A program made the position numbers and the translations under genes. A stretch of 64,000 bases of DNA from Calendula officinalis. Its lineage: Eukaryota > Streptophyta > Magnoliopsida > Asterales > Asteraceae. Below, piece by piece: positions 42,712 through 54,295 of this stretch. The stretch lies in assembly GCA_963853835.1 (NCBI GenBank), contig OY970822.1, forward strand, positions 89,137,135 through 89,201,134, written 5' to 3'. Position 1 is the stretch's first letter; every line of letters starts with the position of its first letter. The notes beneath the pieces were generated by a model. That model was not told where the DNA came from. It worked only from the letters and a program-made list of their open reading frames with translations, and did no database searches.

Positions 42712-45708
42712 TGTAACACCGCAAAAATTAAACCCGATTTTTTTTTTTCTTAAATAAATAACGGAAGCGTATAAACAACCATCATAAAAATAGTTATTAT
42801 ATAACAGGCCTTTTACAAATTAACCCAAAATATTATAAGTAGTTAACATTGTTAAAACATCCGGCGGTCCATTTACTTCAATATCAAAAACAGAGTGTTG
42901 GTCAACCATTCCTAAAACACCCCTTGACCCGCCCAAAAGATAAACCTGCAAAAAGGTCAACGAGGTGGGGATTAGCTAACATCTAAGTGAATGAACTTAA
43001 ACCAATAAAATAATCAAACAACCGATGATAAATTCCATTATCCCAATTAGTTAATTTTGAAGAGTAACGGTGGTTCTGCCGAATCCTTAAATCATTGTTG
43101 GCCGAACAATGATAACCGATGGCCCTTTACTCAAAGACAGTGTGTACCCCCTTAGAACAACCAGTGCTTCTAAGGGCGATACACCTTGTCAATAGTAAAC
43201 TTATGCCCAGTAGAATGTTCCAATTACTGACCTCTTCCCCAAAAGTGCACTTAATTAATTACCGAATTAGTTATACCGAAGTGTGGACTTGTAATAATAA
43301 TTACAACCAAAAAAACCTGCATCTGAAAATGTTCGCGTCGTGAACTCAGAGTTCGCGTCGCGAACTCAATGTTCACGACCCGCGAACATCTTCACGATCA
43401 CAGCCCAAAATCTCTGTCGAAGGTTCGCGTTCGCGAACCCAAGTTCGCGTCGCGAACTGCCCATAAACCAGAATCCTGCACCTTTTACCAAAGTAACCAA
43501 TTTCCACCCAATTTGTACGCCTATAGATTGAAGGCTAAATCCACTCACCTGAGCACCGCAATTCATCAAACTCAGTGGTCTTATATTACTGAGTTTCCTT
43601 CCCTTTGCCTGTATTAACAATATAACCGAGTTAGTAACCCAAAATCGCCAAATAATAACAAATACCAATTTAAGTTCAAAGCCAATATCCCATTCTAATA
43701 TCTCTACTTTTACTTACATTCAATCAACAATTCATTGCCACTCATATAAGACTTTTACAAGTCAAAGTCAACCAACATATTAGCAAGTAAACCTATTTTG
43801 ACATAGTGTAACCAAACGAGTCAAAAGTGCATATTCAAGTCAGGACTACAATTTATCATTTCCAACATGTCAAAGTGCACACAATCAATCGTTTACATGA
43901 TTACTAGTCAAACTACAAGTATACCAAATAATTACCAAGTCAAAAGTCATATAAGTTACCAATTTGACACATAATACACAAACGGGTCAAAACTTATAAA
44001 ATTAACTTTGAAACTTCCTAATTCATGCCTTGAAATTCTACAATTTCCCAACTTATCATATTTAGACTTCTTAAGTCAAGTGTATACCAAGCAATGCATT
44101 TTAATCCAATTTTTAGCACATAGGCCCAAACGGGTCAAAACCGAACAATTTATCATAATACTCCCACAATCCGTAACCGATACATCAATTAACATCTACA
44201 CATCATTTTATAAACATATATGAACCATTTAGATTAGCTAATTATCCAATGTAAGTGTTAACCTTTTACTTTGACCAAAGTTAACAATTCTTAATATAAC
44301 TAGTTATTCTAGAAAACGGGCCAAAACCATTTTATTAACTTCTTATATTTACAAACACATAATTATCATTTCATCAAGTATACAATTACCATTTTATGAC
44401 AAACCTCATGTTTACATATATATTATACATCGAAGCACCCAAAGTTTTCAATACATGTTTGACCGAAAAAGACACATCCAACCTCTTGTACTAACTCAGA
44501 AATCTGCACACTTTTATGACCATATCAGTTCAGGAAAATATGATATAATTAAAGTAGACTCATAGACCTTCGAAACGACTGGTCGCACGCCCAAAACGGA
44601 GTCACGGTTGATTTTATATGATTTTTACAAAATGGTCAAAATCTGCCATTTTCTTTGGCTACGGGATTTTATACAAATTTTCATCCAAACACCCAATTAC
44701 TCAAAACAACAACAATAATTCATTCTATGGTTAATTCCCAGCAACAATAATCATTTTAGCATGTCATTTTCACTAAAAGTCAACTAATTTAAGCATAAGA
44801 CTTCATCTTCTCAAAATAGGGTTCTAGCATCAAACTCCATTAATGGTGGTTTTATGAAAACTTCACAAATCAAGAATATCACTAACAATTATACACATAT
44901 AGTTTGAGTAATCAAACATAAACACCAAATAAAGCATCAATTTCAATTTCCAAACAAGACTCACCAAGAACAATAAAAACCCATCCTTTTCAAAATCACC
45001 AACAATGGTGATATCTTATAATCTTCATCAATTCAAGTTTCTAACCAACAACTAAGCATACAATACTTAAACGATCACCAACAATCCCTATATAATATAT
45101 TAATTTCGGTTTTAAAGCAAGATTTCACAAAAACCCACCAAAAGCTCAAGAACCCTAGTTTTTCTTCACTAGCAATTCAAGAACACAACAAGAAGATGAT
45201 AAATTACCTATTGTTTGCCCTAGAATCTGAAAATCAGAGAAGGAGGAGGAAAGATTCAAGTTAATCTTCAAGTGTAAGAGTCTTCCAATGTTTTTGTGTG
45301 TGAAATATGTGTGTGTGTGTGAGTCTATCGAATGAAGCAGGCAAAACAACATGAGTCATAACCAAAACACACACACACCAAGCACGTGTCCTTTGAGACA
45401 CCACAAAATCATATTTCATTTAAAACACAGTGTAGTACTGAGAGTGTAGGTCACGTTTGATTTATTTAAAAATACTTATCTATCTCGGATTTTAATAACG
45501 AAAATATTTTCAGAAATGTAATTCAAAGTTTAATAAAATGCAATTTTATCAATTCTATGCTCAATTAATACAATTAAATCTAATTTTAACCCCTTGGTTA
45601 AAATACACCAAAATTCAATTAAATCACATAAATCAATTAAAATAATAAGCCAAAGAATTACTTACCGAAAGTACTTTAAAATTCTAGGCTAGGTCTCGGG
45701 ATGTTACA
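42712..45708 (-). repeat. 5' LTR of the gag-only element
   Basis: 2997 bp, almost identical to 37123-40116. Differences seen include g/t at about 42981, a/g at about 44236, two changes near 44313-44320, and single changes near 44960 and 44986. Confidence 0.93.
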
Positions 45709-45996
45709 AAAAAAGTAACATAAAATATCATGACATATAGGTTTGTGAAATTGCAAAGACTAATGTCTGACTAAATGTAAGAAATTTAATTAATGTTATT
45801 TTTTATGAAACAATAAATTCTACATACTTCGTGTTGTTAAAAAACATTATAGGTATACTTTTTTTTTAAACATTTTCAAGCTTATGTATATAAACTTAAA
45901 AAGCTAGAATGGACATCCATTTAGCTAGTGTCTCCGTTAGTTGAAAGCTAGTTTCTTGATTAGTTGAAAGACTGAGAAAAATAATAATTATAAGTA

Positions 45997-46596
45997 GGGA
46001 AAAGTGAGTACGCAATTTTCACATTGAGTTTACGTGTGAAATTATCTACGGAGTTGTATTCAAAGAGGTCCATTATTTTTACAAAGTCCTGATAAACAAA
46101 TCTTAATCATTGGTTAATAAGATCTAATGGTCAAGATTAATCACATATTTTATACATGAAGGGGTATTTTGGTCATTTTAAAAAAATAAATATATATAAA
46201 TTTTTGTAATTTTTTAATTATTTTTTTATATAAAAAATTATTATATTTACATTAATAACACATAATGTAATTGCATACTGAATCATATGTGATTGAACTA
46301 AAACATCAAATATGATTAGATTTACAATCATATGTGATTTTACACTAAAATCACATGTGATTAAATACTACACGTAATTATCAAATAAATATTGATTTTT
46401 AAAGAAAAATAAAATAAAAAAAATAAAATAAAAAATAAAAAAAATCAATTTTTTCTAAGTACCAAATGACCAAAATACTCCTTTATGTATAAAATATGTG
46501 ATTAATCTTGACCATTAGATATTATTAATCAATGGTTGAAATTTATTCCTCAAAACTTCGTAAAATAATGGAACTATTTGAACGTTCTCACCACCT
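45997..46596. mobile_element. Foldback MITE (possibly Mutator-like)
   Basis: Two arms of about 150-190 bp are inverted copies: the left includes atctaatggtcaagattaat and acatattttatacatgaagg (about 46113-46160), the right their complements (about 46480-46540). They are separated by an AT-rich loop. The left terminus GGGAAAAGTGAGTACG is Mutator-MITE-like, but the right end agrees only roughly and I could not fix a target duplication, so ends are approximate. Confidence 0.65.
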
Positions 46597-46734
46597 AAAA
46601 CTATGTTGTTTTGGTGAAGACACTTCAAACTCATCCCAAAATACATGCATTAATTAGCATCACCTTAGAACTTATCTTACTACTTTAAAAAGCATTCTAG
46701 ACATTTCTAAAAGAGGAAGTCTGAATTTTCAACA

Positions 46735-46855
46735 CTTCCTTTTTTAGCAATGTTCAAGCACCCTTCAAAATCAAAATAAATGTGCCTTACCCGAGATTCG
46801 AACCCAAGACCATTCGGAAAACAACCAAGGTGATAACCACTGGACCATGTGGTTT
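46735..46855 (-). mobile_element. tRNA-derived SINE
   Basis: On the minus strand the sequence begins near 46855 with TGGTCCAGTGGTTATCACC (box A-like) and, about 35 bp on, GGTCTTGGGTTCGAATCTC (box B-like, GGTTCGAATC). These are pol III internal promoter elements in tRNA spacing. It is followed by an unrelated tail ending in a short A-run (TAAAAAAGG) near 46738. It lacks an intact tRNA fold or anticodon arm and a CCA end, so I call it a SINE rather than a tRNA gene. Ends are approximate. Confidence 0.55.
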
Positions 46856-47202
46856 TTTGTTATGCTTTTGTTAACCAAGACTAATATACATAACGTCCAC
46901 GATTTAATACGTATCAATAAACAATCAACTTCCTTAACAAATAATTCCCATTTAATAGCCTTCCTAAATTATAATTACGTTTACAAACTAATTATTTCCA
47001 GTGATTTACATGTTTAATTCTACGTTTATTGGGATGTACATTTTTTTAAATATTAAATACATATTTAATATTAAATAGGCAGATACTAAATATTTTGATT
47101 TACGTTTTTTTAAAATTAAATACATATTGAATTCTACGTTTTTTTTAAACTATATATATACTCCATTAACTAACGATGGAGTTGTTGTGCAGCATACAAA
47201 CG

Positions 47203-48384
47203 ATGGATTTTGATGGATACGAACATGTTGAAAACTTTGAAGACCTCTGAAATCCACATTTGTGGTATAAATGCAAATTTGTTCGCGTTGAATATGTTTG
47301 GCTTGACCACAAACATAACAAACTATATTTGTTCCTGCTTGACAAATTTGTAAGTTCCTACTAATTAAGTACTATTTTTTGTTTTTGGTTTTAACTACTA
47401 ATCATTTATTTTCAGAGACACAAATTCGCAGCCATTATCCCCCCCCCCATCTTATTTTCTGCATACCAAAACCGAAAACTAGAAGGCGGTGTCTTCTCTT
47501 TAAAGTATTTCAAAATTGATTACACCGATGTCGAATCCTTTCCTCGCTTCGAGAACTATAGCTTTATTCGTAATGAATGGGTAATAGTATTTAACACTAA
47601 AACCGAGCTTGCTGAAACTACGAATGGAGAAGATGTCTGGTTCCCCAAGTACCCGTTGGTCAGATCTCCGACATGGCTATTGCAGGATCAAACAACTCGA
47701 AAAATGTTGATTGGTACGTCTACGTTACATCTTTAGATGTTTTACTTTAAAGTGATAATATTTTAATATTTTTCGTAATTAATAAACATTTCACAGACGT
47801 TGCTGGAAACATGTCGAACGGTTGCTTTTTATTTACATCTGGTCGGATATCGTGTGCAATGCTGCTGCATGACTGTCTGTAAGTATTTATACCTGATTTA
47901 CATGATCACCACACCTACAAAATAACCCATTTAAAATGTAATTTCCGACAGGGGCAACCGTATCAAGCTCATCATGTATCATATACCGGCAGCCACGGCA
48001 ACAATGATTGGGAGACGTGCTTCTGAAAACATAACTGTATACGCATGTCGCGTTAAACTGATTATAAAACCAACAGGTTAATTCCAATTAAGTGCTTCAT
48101 TTTACTTTTATTAAAAATATATTGATATCTCTTTTTTATTTGGTTAAATTTCAGTCAAATATCTTGTTTCTACTGACGTTACAAACATCGAGTTCAACCC
48201 ACCGATGCCAGAAACATATGCACTTCAACGCATCCATCCGATTGTGCAATATGATGATGCCATTGTTTTATGTGATGAAGAACCCGATGTCGCGTCCGAC
48301 ACGCAACCAAATAATAGTTTGAGACGTTTAAGAACTACCCTCTCTAGAAATAAGCGTCTATCGACATACACACAAAAACAATAG
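47203..48384 (+). pseudogene. RPA1/OB-fold-like gene, N-terminal half, five exons, one premature TGA
   Basis: Exons 47203-47349, 47416-47713, 47797-47878, 47952-48076 and 48155-48384 all join at GT/AG in phase, giving 293 codons. Codon 16 is TGA (47248-47250). The rest includes KCKFVRVEYVWLDHKHNKLY and GGVFSLKYFKIDYTDVESFP with NEWVIVFNTKTEL, the pattern of an RPA70/DUF223 OB-fold seen in single-strand DNA-binding proteins and in RPA-like genes carried by plant Helitrons. It ends in an Arg-rich tail (SLRRLRTTLSRNKRLSTY). The RPA assignment is by pattern only. A Helitron 3' end lies downstream at 51767-51798, so it is probably Helitron cargo. Confidence 0.7.
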
Positions 48385-49510
48385 AGCCCTGCTAATCGGA
48401 CAACAATAATTAATTGTTAGGTTACTCTTAGTTTCTGTTACACAATTGGTGTTTTTTCTTTTTTTAATATGGTTTGCCTTAATAATATTAATTTTGTCAT
48501 GAACCATAAAAACGTAATTAATGTATTAGAACCTTGAAACGTAATTACCATATAAATCGTTCATCAAAACGTAACTACCATATCTCAATTTAATGTATTT
48601 ATAACTACCATATGTGGAATCGCAAAAAACGTAATTTGGTTGACGAAAATTGAATTACTTATAAACGTTTTTATTGTCCAACTTAAACTGTCAATTACGT
48701 CTTTAATAAAAATATTTTAAGTTGTTTAATAAAATTTGGTATATATATACTATTTTGACCATATTTTACTTACCATGTTTGAAAAGATGCAGACGTATTA
48801 TTTAGAAAACGTAATTACCATATGTATTTTCCTAAATCAAAACGTAATTACCACAAAAACGTATTTAATGTATTATAACCTTGAAACGTAATTACCATAT
48901 AAATCGTTCATCAAAACTGTCAATTGCGTTTATAATTACCATATGTGGAATCCTAAAAATATGCAGACCATTTTAACTGTCAATTGTTGTTGACCTCGCT
49001 AAAAATAAGACGTATTTTACCATTTTAAAAATATGCAGACGTATTTTTAAGAAAACATAGATTATAAATATCGTTCTATATAACGTATTTACCAACTTAA
49101 ATATAGACGTTTAAGTTGACCATGTAATTTAATATACGTTTTATTACATTTAAAAACGTCCATGCAATTTAATGGCCGTGATATTACATTTAATAGCTAA
49201 GTAAATCAAAGGGCAGTCTTGGTCCTATTGAAAATGCCAGTAAAAGTAAAGCCTATATGACATGACCGATCAATAGAAATACCCCAACACTCCACTTTTG
49301 TCATATATTCCATACATCACATAACATATATACGTTTTTTTTTTTAATTGTGTATAAATAGACATATTAACCATTATACTTCAATTCACGATACGATAAT
49401 TCTAATACCACCAAACATCACCAGTCATCGATACGTATACTTTTATATGTCACTTATATTGTCATCGCTATATATAATGAGCTTTTTCCTAACTACAGAA
49501 TGAAACTGTC
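48385..49510. repeat. AT-rich spacer with degenerate aacgtaattaccatat repeats
   Basis: Motifs around aaaacgtaattaccatat recur many times between about 48510 and 49150. A larger unit (gaaacgtaattaccatataa then atcgttcatcaaaac) occurs at about 48535 and again at about 48884, a direct duplication about 350 bp apart. No coding seen. The start of the second OB-fold gene follows at 49511. Confidence 0.6.
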
Positions 49511-50712
49511 ATGGTTGAATCGGGAATGGACACGCCACCGTCTAGCATCACCAAGAAAGTTACATCTTCATACTCTATAAAGAATGATTTCTTAATAAAC
49601 CATAAGTTTGTAGCTATCGCTGATATCTTGACCCATGCTGAGGTATAATATTTTTAATTACGTTTTGATTTTAAATAAACAACATGTAATTCGAATGGTC
49701 TTACAAATTTATATTTAATACTTTGGCTGTAATATTTGCAACAGGTTAAAAAAGTTATTGTGTTATGCACCATAACCGGCGTAGGTGATGATTTCCCGTG
49801 ATACTACAACGCGTGTGCCTATTGTAAAAGTGGAATGGAAGAAAAGGTGTTGATGGTGAAAAACGAAGACGGTACTCAAGGGAGCCATCAGGTGTCTATT
49901 AAAGTGTGTTCTAAAGATCCATGTAAAGGAAAAACCCCGTCTTTTGTTCCCCGGTAAATATAACTAACATAACGTTTTCTTCCATTTACCCTAAATTTTA
50001 GTTACGAATTTATAATATTTTCCTAAATTTGTCACCAAGGTTTAAAATTCCGGTAATTGTTGAAGACAACACTAGAGTTTTAACTGTTACCATGTTTGAC
50101 CGGGATGCTAATTACTTGCTCGGTAAAACTGCTAAGTACTACGTCGATGAATTTGAAAAGGTGAACTTCTATATTACATCTATGGTTTCTACTTAATCTG
50201 TTTAATCCTTATATGTCTTCTTATTATAAGCAGGCTAGTATGCCCCTCAAAACCATTCCTACTGATTTTAAGCTGCTCTTAAATAAAAAATTGGCTTTCA
50301 AGTTAGACATGAGGCAATACAATATCGAGTCGGGTAGTAGCGTTTATGGTATTGCAACCATGACTAACAAAGAAGAAATACTATCAGAGTTCGAAACAAA
50401 ATTAAATGGTTGCACGGTAATATTGGAGAACCATTTTAAATTCAAAATATATTATGTAAATTGTAACCATATTTTTGGTCATACTAATCTTTACGTGAAT
50501 CTATTATACAGAGTCTAATTTCAGAAGTCGGCGATTATATCACCCCAATTTCAGTCGAGCCATCACCGTCATCAACTCGATCAAAATTTTGCAGCACCCC
50601 GGTGAACTTGAAGTGGCAATTAGATGACTGTTGCGATATGGAGGGAAATGATGTAGCAACATCATCAAAATCTCAGAAGTTAACTTCTGGGCAGATTGAA
50701 CAACACATGTAA
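49511..50712 (+). pseudogene. RPA1-like gene, C-terminal half (zinc-ribbon OB-fold), five exons, one premature TGA
   Basis: Exons 49511-49642, 49745-49953, 50040-50160, 50234-50416 and 50512-50712 join in phase at GT/AG to give 281 codons. It shows FVAIADILTHAEVKKVIVLC, then the zinc-ribbon pattern YYNACAYCKSGM...CSKDPC and VLTVTMFDRDANYLLGKTAK, which is the RPA70 DBD-C layout used for ssDNA binding and subunit assembly. TGA at 49799-49801 sits where that family has Trp just before YYNAC, so it is broken by one base. It lies 1.1 kb downstream of the N-terminal half on the same strand. Whether they were one gene or two is open. Confidence 0.75.
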
Positions 50713-51766
50713 GGTTGGCCAAACGAAGACTGCCGCATGATGGAGTCTGAATTTTTAGTATGAGAAGATAACATTTCTTTTTTAAGACAATAATTTTGCA
50801 ATGTTTGTTTCTTCATTTGAATTACTCTATTTGGTGATATGTTTTTTTATTCAATATGCAACTAATTTTTCGTCGTTGGCCAACTATTATCTCCTCAAAT
50901 ATTAATATTTGTTACCAAAGTGATAACGAAATTTAAACTCTACAATTTTAAAATCGTGATGATTTAATTAATGTATTACCGCATCAATAAATTTAGTATA
51001 CAAATTTATAAATTTAGAATATTGCATGTTGACATAATATATCCTCAATTATTTAGTCAACTATTAATTGCAAAATACGTTTTCGGAATTGTGATGTCAT
51101 TTACGGAAAATAATAGAAACAATAATAATAAACTTGTGATTTCGGAATGTATATATAAAAATCATTTTGTTGAAAAAAACGACCGGTTTAGTTATTTTCT
51201 TCCATATTTTCCGATTTATATTTATCACATTTCCTTTAATATAATCCCCATAAATCACAAGTACTTGATTCAAGTTTCTCGCATGGGCAACTTTACGTTG
51301 CCTTGTCAAGAGGAATTTCACGGCAGACGACAAAAGTATTGGTAACTCCAGCAAAACAATTTAATGTTGACGGCGTTTACACAACAAATGTGGTGTATCG
51401 AGAGGTCTTACATGATGGATAATATACGTGATAATTCTTCCCCATGTATAATTTTTTTTCAAAACATGTAATTTAACAAATTTTAAACGCCGATAAGTTT
51501 TCAATGTAGTTTTATACATATTTCATTCCCAACTATCAGTCATTTGTATAATAATCGTTATACAAAAACATGTATCAGTGTACTCGCCGCCTCATTTGCG
51601 CGGGTACCCTACTATATATCAAAACATGTAACCAAACAACATATCAACGACAATGCTAATTCTTGCTTTTTACCTCTATTTGTATACACAATTTATGATT
51701 ATGTATTGTATTCGTTATAAAAATATGTAACCAATGGACTTTTAATCGCCAGGTTTATATATTTCG
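50713..51766. other. Non-coding region before the Helitron terminus
   Basis: AT-rich, no gene recognised. At about 51589-51625 ctcgccgcctcatttgcgcg followed by ggtaccctactata looks like a second, decayed Helitron 3' hairpin, so two related elements may abut here. Confidence 0.5.
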
Positions 51767-51798
51767 CAGCCCGCCGCATTGCGCGGGTTTTATCCTAG
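51767..51798 (+). mobile_element. Helitron 3' terminus
   Basis: A GC hairpin (CCCGC-CGCATTGC-GCGGG) is followed after a few bases by CTAG at 51795-51798 and then T, matching the Helitron rule: 3' hairpin, CTRR end, insertion before T. The 5' TC end could not be located. The element may reach left past the RPA-like genes; no Rep/helicase is present, so it would be non-autonomous. Confidence 0.75.
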
Positions 51799-52936
51799 TA
51801 GATCTAATAACAATGTACTAGTGTTTGTTTAATATGATTTCTTGTTTGTTGCTAGTTTGTTATATCTTGTGGTAGTATATTAACAGAAATTGCGTGTTTG
51901 AAGTCAAAGCTTATAAGTTGTAAGGTGTAACTAGTTCATACATGTAGGTTTAGATGTCTTGTAATTATTGTAACCAAAATTATGTAGTTTAGCGATTCAA
52001 CACCTCAGCTTAGGTATGTGATAGTGACACAATAAATGTTTCCTTTATCATTTTGAGTTTATGTGTGTGAACAAATATTCACTGAAGTTTGTGGATGTTG
52101 GGTTAGTACTCAGGAGATGATGAAATTTGAGGTCAGTGGGATTATGTGATTATAATCACAACGAAAAATGGGGTAAGGCTGAGAATCGACCATGTAGGCA
52201 AGTAACATCATTCCACTCATCACCATAAACATACAATTAAATTAAAATATTCTATAAATTGTTGGAGGATTTTAGGGTGTTTGACGTGCAATATGGGGAA
52301 TCTAATGTTCTAGGCTAAAAGTTTGTCAAATAATATCAATTCAAATAAATAAATAAATTTCAAAAAATATCTATTTCGAAGGATGATATAAAAACATTAA
52401 TTTTAATTTTAATCTTCTATTAATTGAGAAAATTATCTTAGAAGTAACAAGCTATAGTATTTTAAATTTAAGATATACATGAAAGTTTAGTTAATTAATA
52501 AAGTGATTTAGACTAAATGGTATGGGAATAATCACGCTGTGGTGATGCCTATATCGCAATGCTTTCAAACAGTGGTGGGTATTTGAACACCACCACACCT
52601 CACGCCTTCCGTGGTAGAAGGGGGTCACGACCACATGCGTTCACGGGCGTAGAGGCTGTTTTTTTGTGAGTGACTGTGACATTTGATGGAGCCCCTTTCA
52701 AATTTTGAGTGGGTGTGGTGGTGCGATGACCATTTTCTCTAAAATGATATGATGTCATTCTTTAAGTGACATTTAATGTGACAAAAAAATTAATATGACT
52801 AGTATTACATATACTCATCCGCCTTAGAGTCTTAGACTACTCCCATTGGTATGGGTTGGGGTTGGGTCACCCAATAAATAATAATAAAAGAGAAAGGGGG
52901 TCACCAAAAGGGGTGACCCATGTTGGTGGAGAGGAC
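51799..52936. other. Non-coding spacer
   Basis: No gene recognised. A GC-richer part at about 52530-52740 (gtggtgatgcc, cacgggcgtagaggctg) recalls the GC-rich ends of the Harbinger MITEs in this window but has no clear termini. Confidence 0.45.
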
Positions 52937-52944
52937 TATGTCAC

Positions 52945-53738
52945 TAGGGGTGAGCATAACAGGGTACCCGCCGGTTCCGACCGGAACCGGAATTGGAACC
53001 GCAGGTTCCTGGAATATAGGAACCGGATTTGGAACCTGGAAGACAGGTTCCTAAATTTTCGGAACCGGAACCATATCCACCGGTTCCAGGGCAGGTTCCG
53101 GTTACCCTGTCTCTAAATTCATAAACATTTAACTATTACTAACTAAATAAACAAGACAATAAATTACACAAACTAACGATTACAAATATCATTTAGCGAG
53201 TTTAAATATGGCTTAAGGATTACTAACTAAATATTACAAATATCACATACGAGAGAGGCGGAGGTTGGAGAATGGCGGCGGTTGTGCAGCTATGGTCGAG
53301 AGAGGCGGAGAGGTAAGTACGAGAGCAGAAGTGGCGACTGGCGAGATAAAATGAAACCCTAAGTGGCTAATTCTAATTTCTAACTCATGTAATCGGTAAA
53401 TAGGGATATTTAGAGCCCCAATTTCTGGCTCAGTAAGTGATAAAACAGCCCATATAATTTGGACTGTTAAAAATACAGCTATATTCTGATATATTTGTGT
53501 AAAATCATTTATTTTAATGTATTTTATATTATATATTATATATTTAATAAATATATACAGGGTATCCGCCGGTTCCAGGTTCTTTAATTTTGAGAACCGG
53601 AACCGGAACCTCTTAGGCCGGTTCCCTGATTTTAGGAACCAGAACCGGAACCTCCTAGCAGGTTCCAAATCCGGAACCTCCGGTTCCCAAGCGGTTCCGG
53701 TTCTGATTCCGGTTACCCTCTTTTTCTGCTCACCCCTA
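52945..53738. mobile_element. hAT MITE built of CCGGTTCC-type repeats
   Basis: 794 bp with termini TAGGGGTGAGCA and its exact complement TGCTCACCCCTA, flanked by a perfect 8-bp duplication TATGTCAC (52937-52944 and 53739-53746). Both features are diagnostic of hAT elements. The subterminal parts are dense in short units (ggaaccgg, ccggttcc), probable transposase-binding clusters. The centre is AT-rich. It encodes no transposase. Confidence 0.95.
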
Positions 53739-54027
53739 TATGTCACAAAGGCCACCTCTTTTTTTATTATTAAACTATTTTAATATGATGTAGAATTTTG
53801 TGATTGGTTAATTTGATTGGGTTGTGTTAAGTTGTTAATGAGTGTGAAAAATAAGGTTGGATTAGGTTATGTATGTAGAAAATAAAGAAATTATTTTTTT
53901 AATTAAAATGTTAGTTGAATTGGGTTGCTAATAGGAATAGTAAATATAATTGAACGCATTTATAATAAAAACTAAATACTAACTACTAAATAAAATTAAA
54001 ATAATGAACTAATATTGTTGAATAATA

Positions 54028-54293
54028 CTCCCTCCGTCCCACACAAAAAAGTTCTCATTTCTGTGTGGCACAAGTTTTTATATGATAGTTAGTGGTGGGG
54101 TAATTGGTAATAAATTTGATTAAAATATAAAGTTAGTTTGGAAAGAGAAAGATAATTAATGGATATAAATGGTTGGGCACTTATTAATAATAATATTTTA
54201 TTATGTAGGACCTATCAAATATGAGATATGGGAACCTTTTTGTGGGACAAAAGTTTTGGGAGAAATGGGAACTTTTTTGTGGGACGGAGGGAG
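54028..54293. mobile_element. Stowaway-type MITE
   Basis: 266 bp, CTCCCTCCGTCCCACACAAA...TTTTGTGGGACGGAGGGAG, TA on both sides (54026-54027 and 54294-54295). It is the closest complete relative of the split MITE 6296-24478. Confidence 0.94.
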
Positions 54294-54295
54294 TA

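Larger units (their letters stand above)
37123..45708 (-). mobile_element. Gag-only LTR retrotransposon with 3-kb LTRs
   Basis: 8.6-kb minus-strand element with LTRs 37123-40116 and 42712-45708, flanked by AAAAA (37118-37122 and 45709-45713). By eye the LTRs differ by six substitutions plus two small indels (one T; one CA unit) over about 2990 bp, so insertion is recent. The primer site is at 42697-42708 and a purine tract (complement of ctaccctccttaa) follows 40116. The 2.6-kb interior has one gag ORF and no RT or integrase, so it is non-autonomous (TR-GAG/LARD type). Gag and LTRs differ clearly from gypsy elements 1 and 2. Confidence 0.93.

Noticed and set aside
7676..45708. CRISPR-like reading of the regularly recurring LTR motifs
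   Set aside because: The motifs recur because whole LTRs are repeated. There is no short-repeat/unique-spacer array, and this is a plant genome.
46780..46852. Possible tRNA gene on the minus strand
   Set aside because: Box A and box B are present, but no complete cloverleaf or clear anticodon arm is seen and the sequence continues into a SINE-like tail with an A-run.
52856..53755. Arg/Asn/Phe-rich open frames on both strands
   Set aside because: They read through the ggaaccgg/ccggttcc arrays of the hAT MITE and are not genes.
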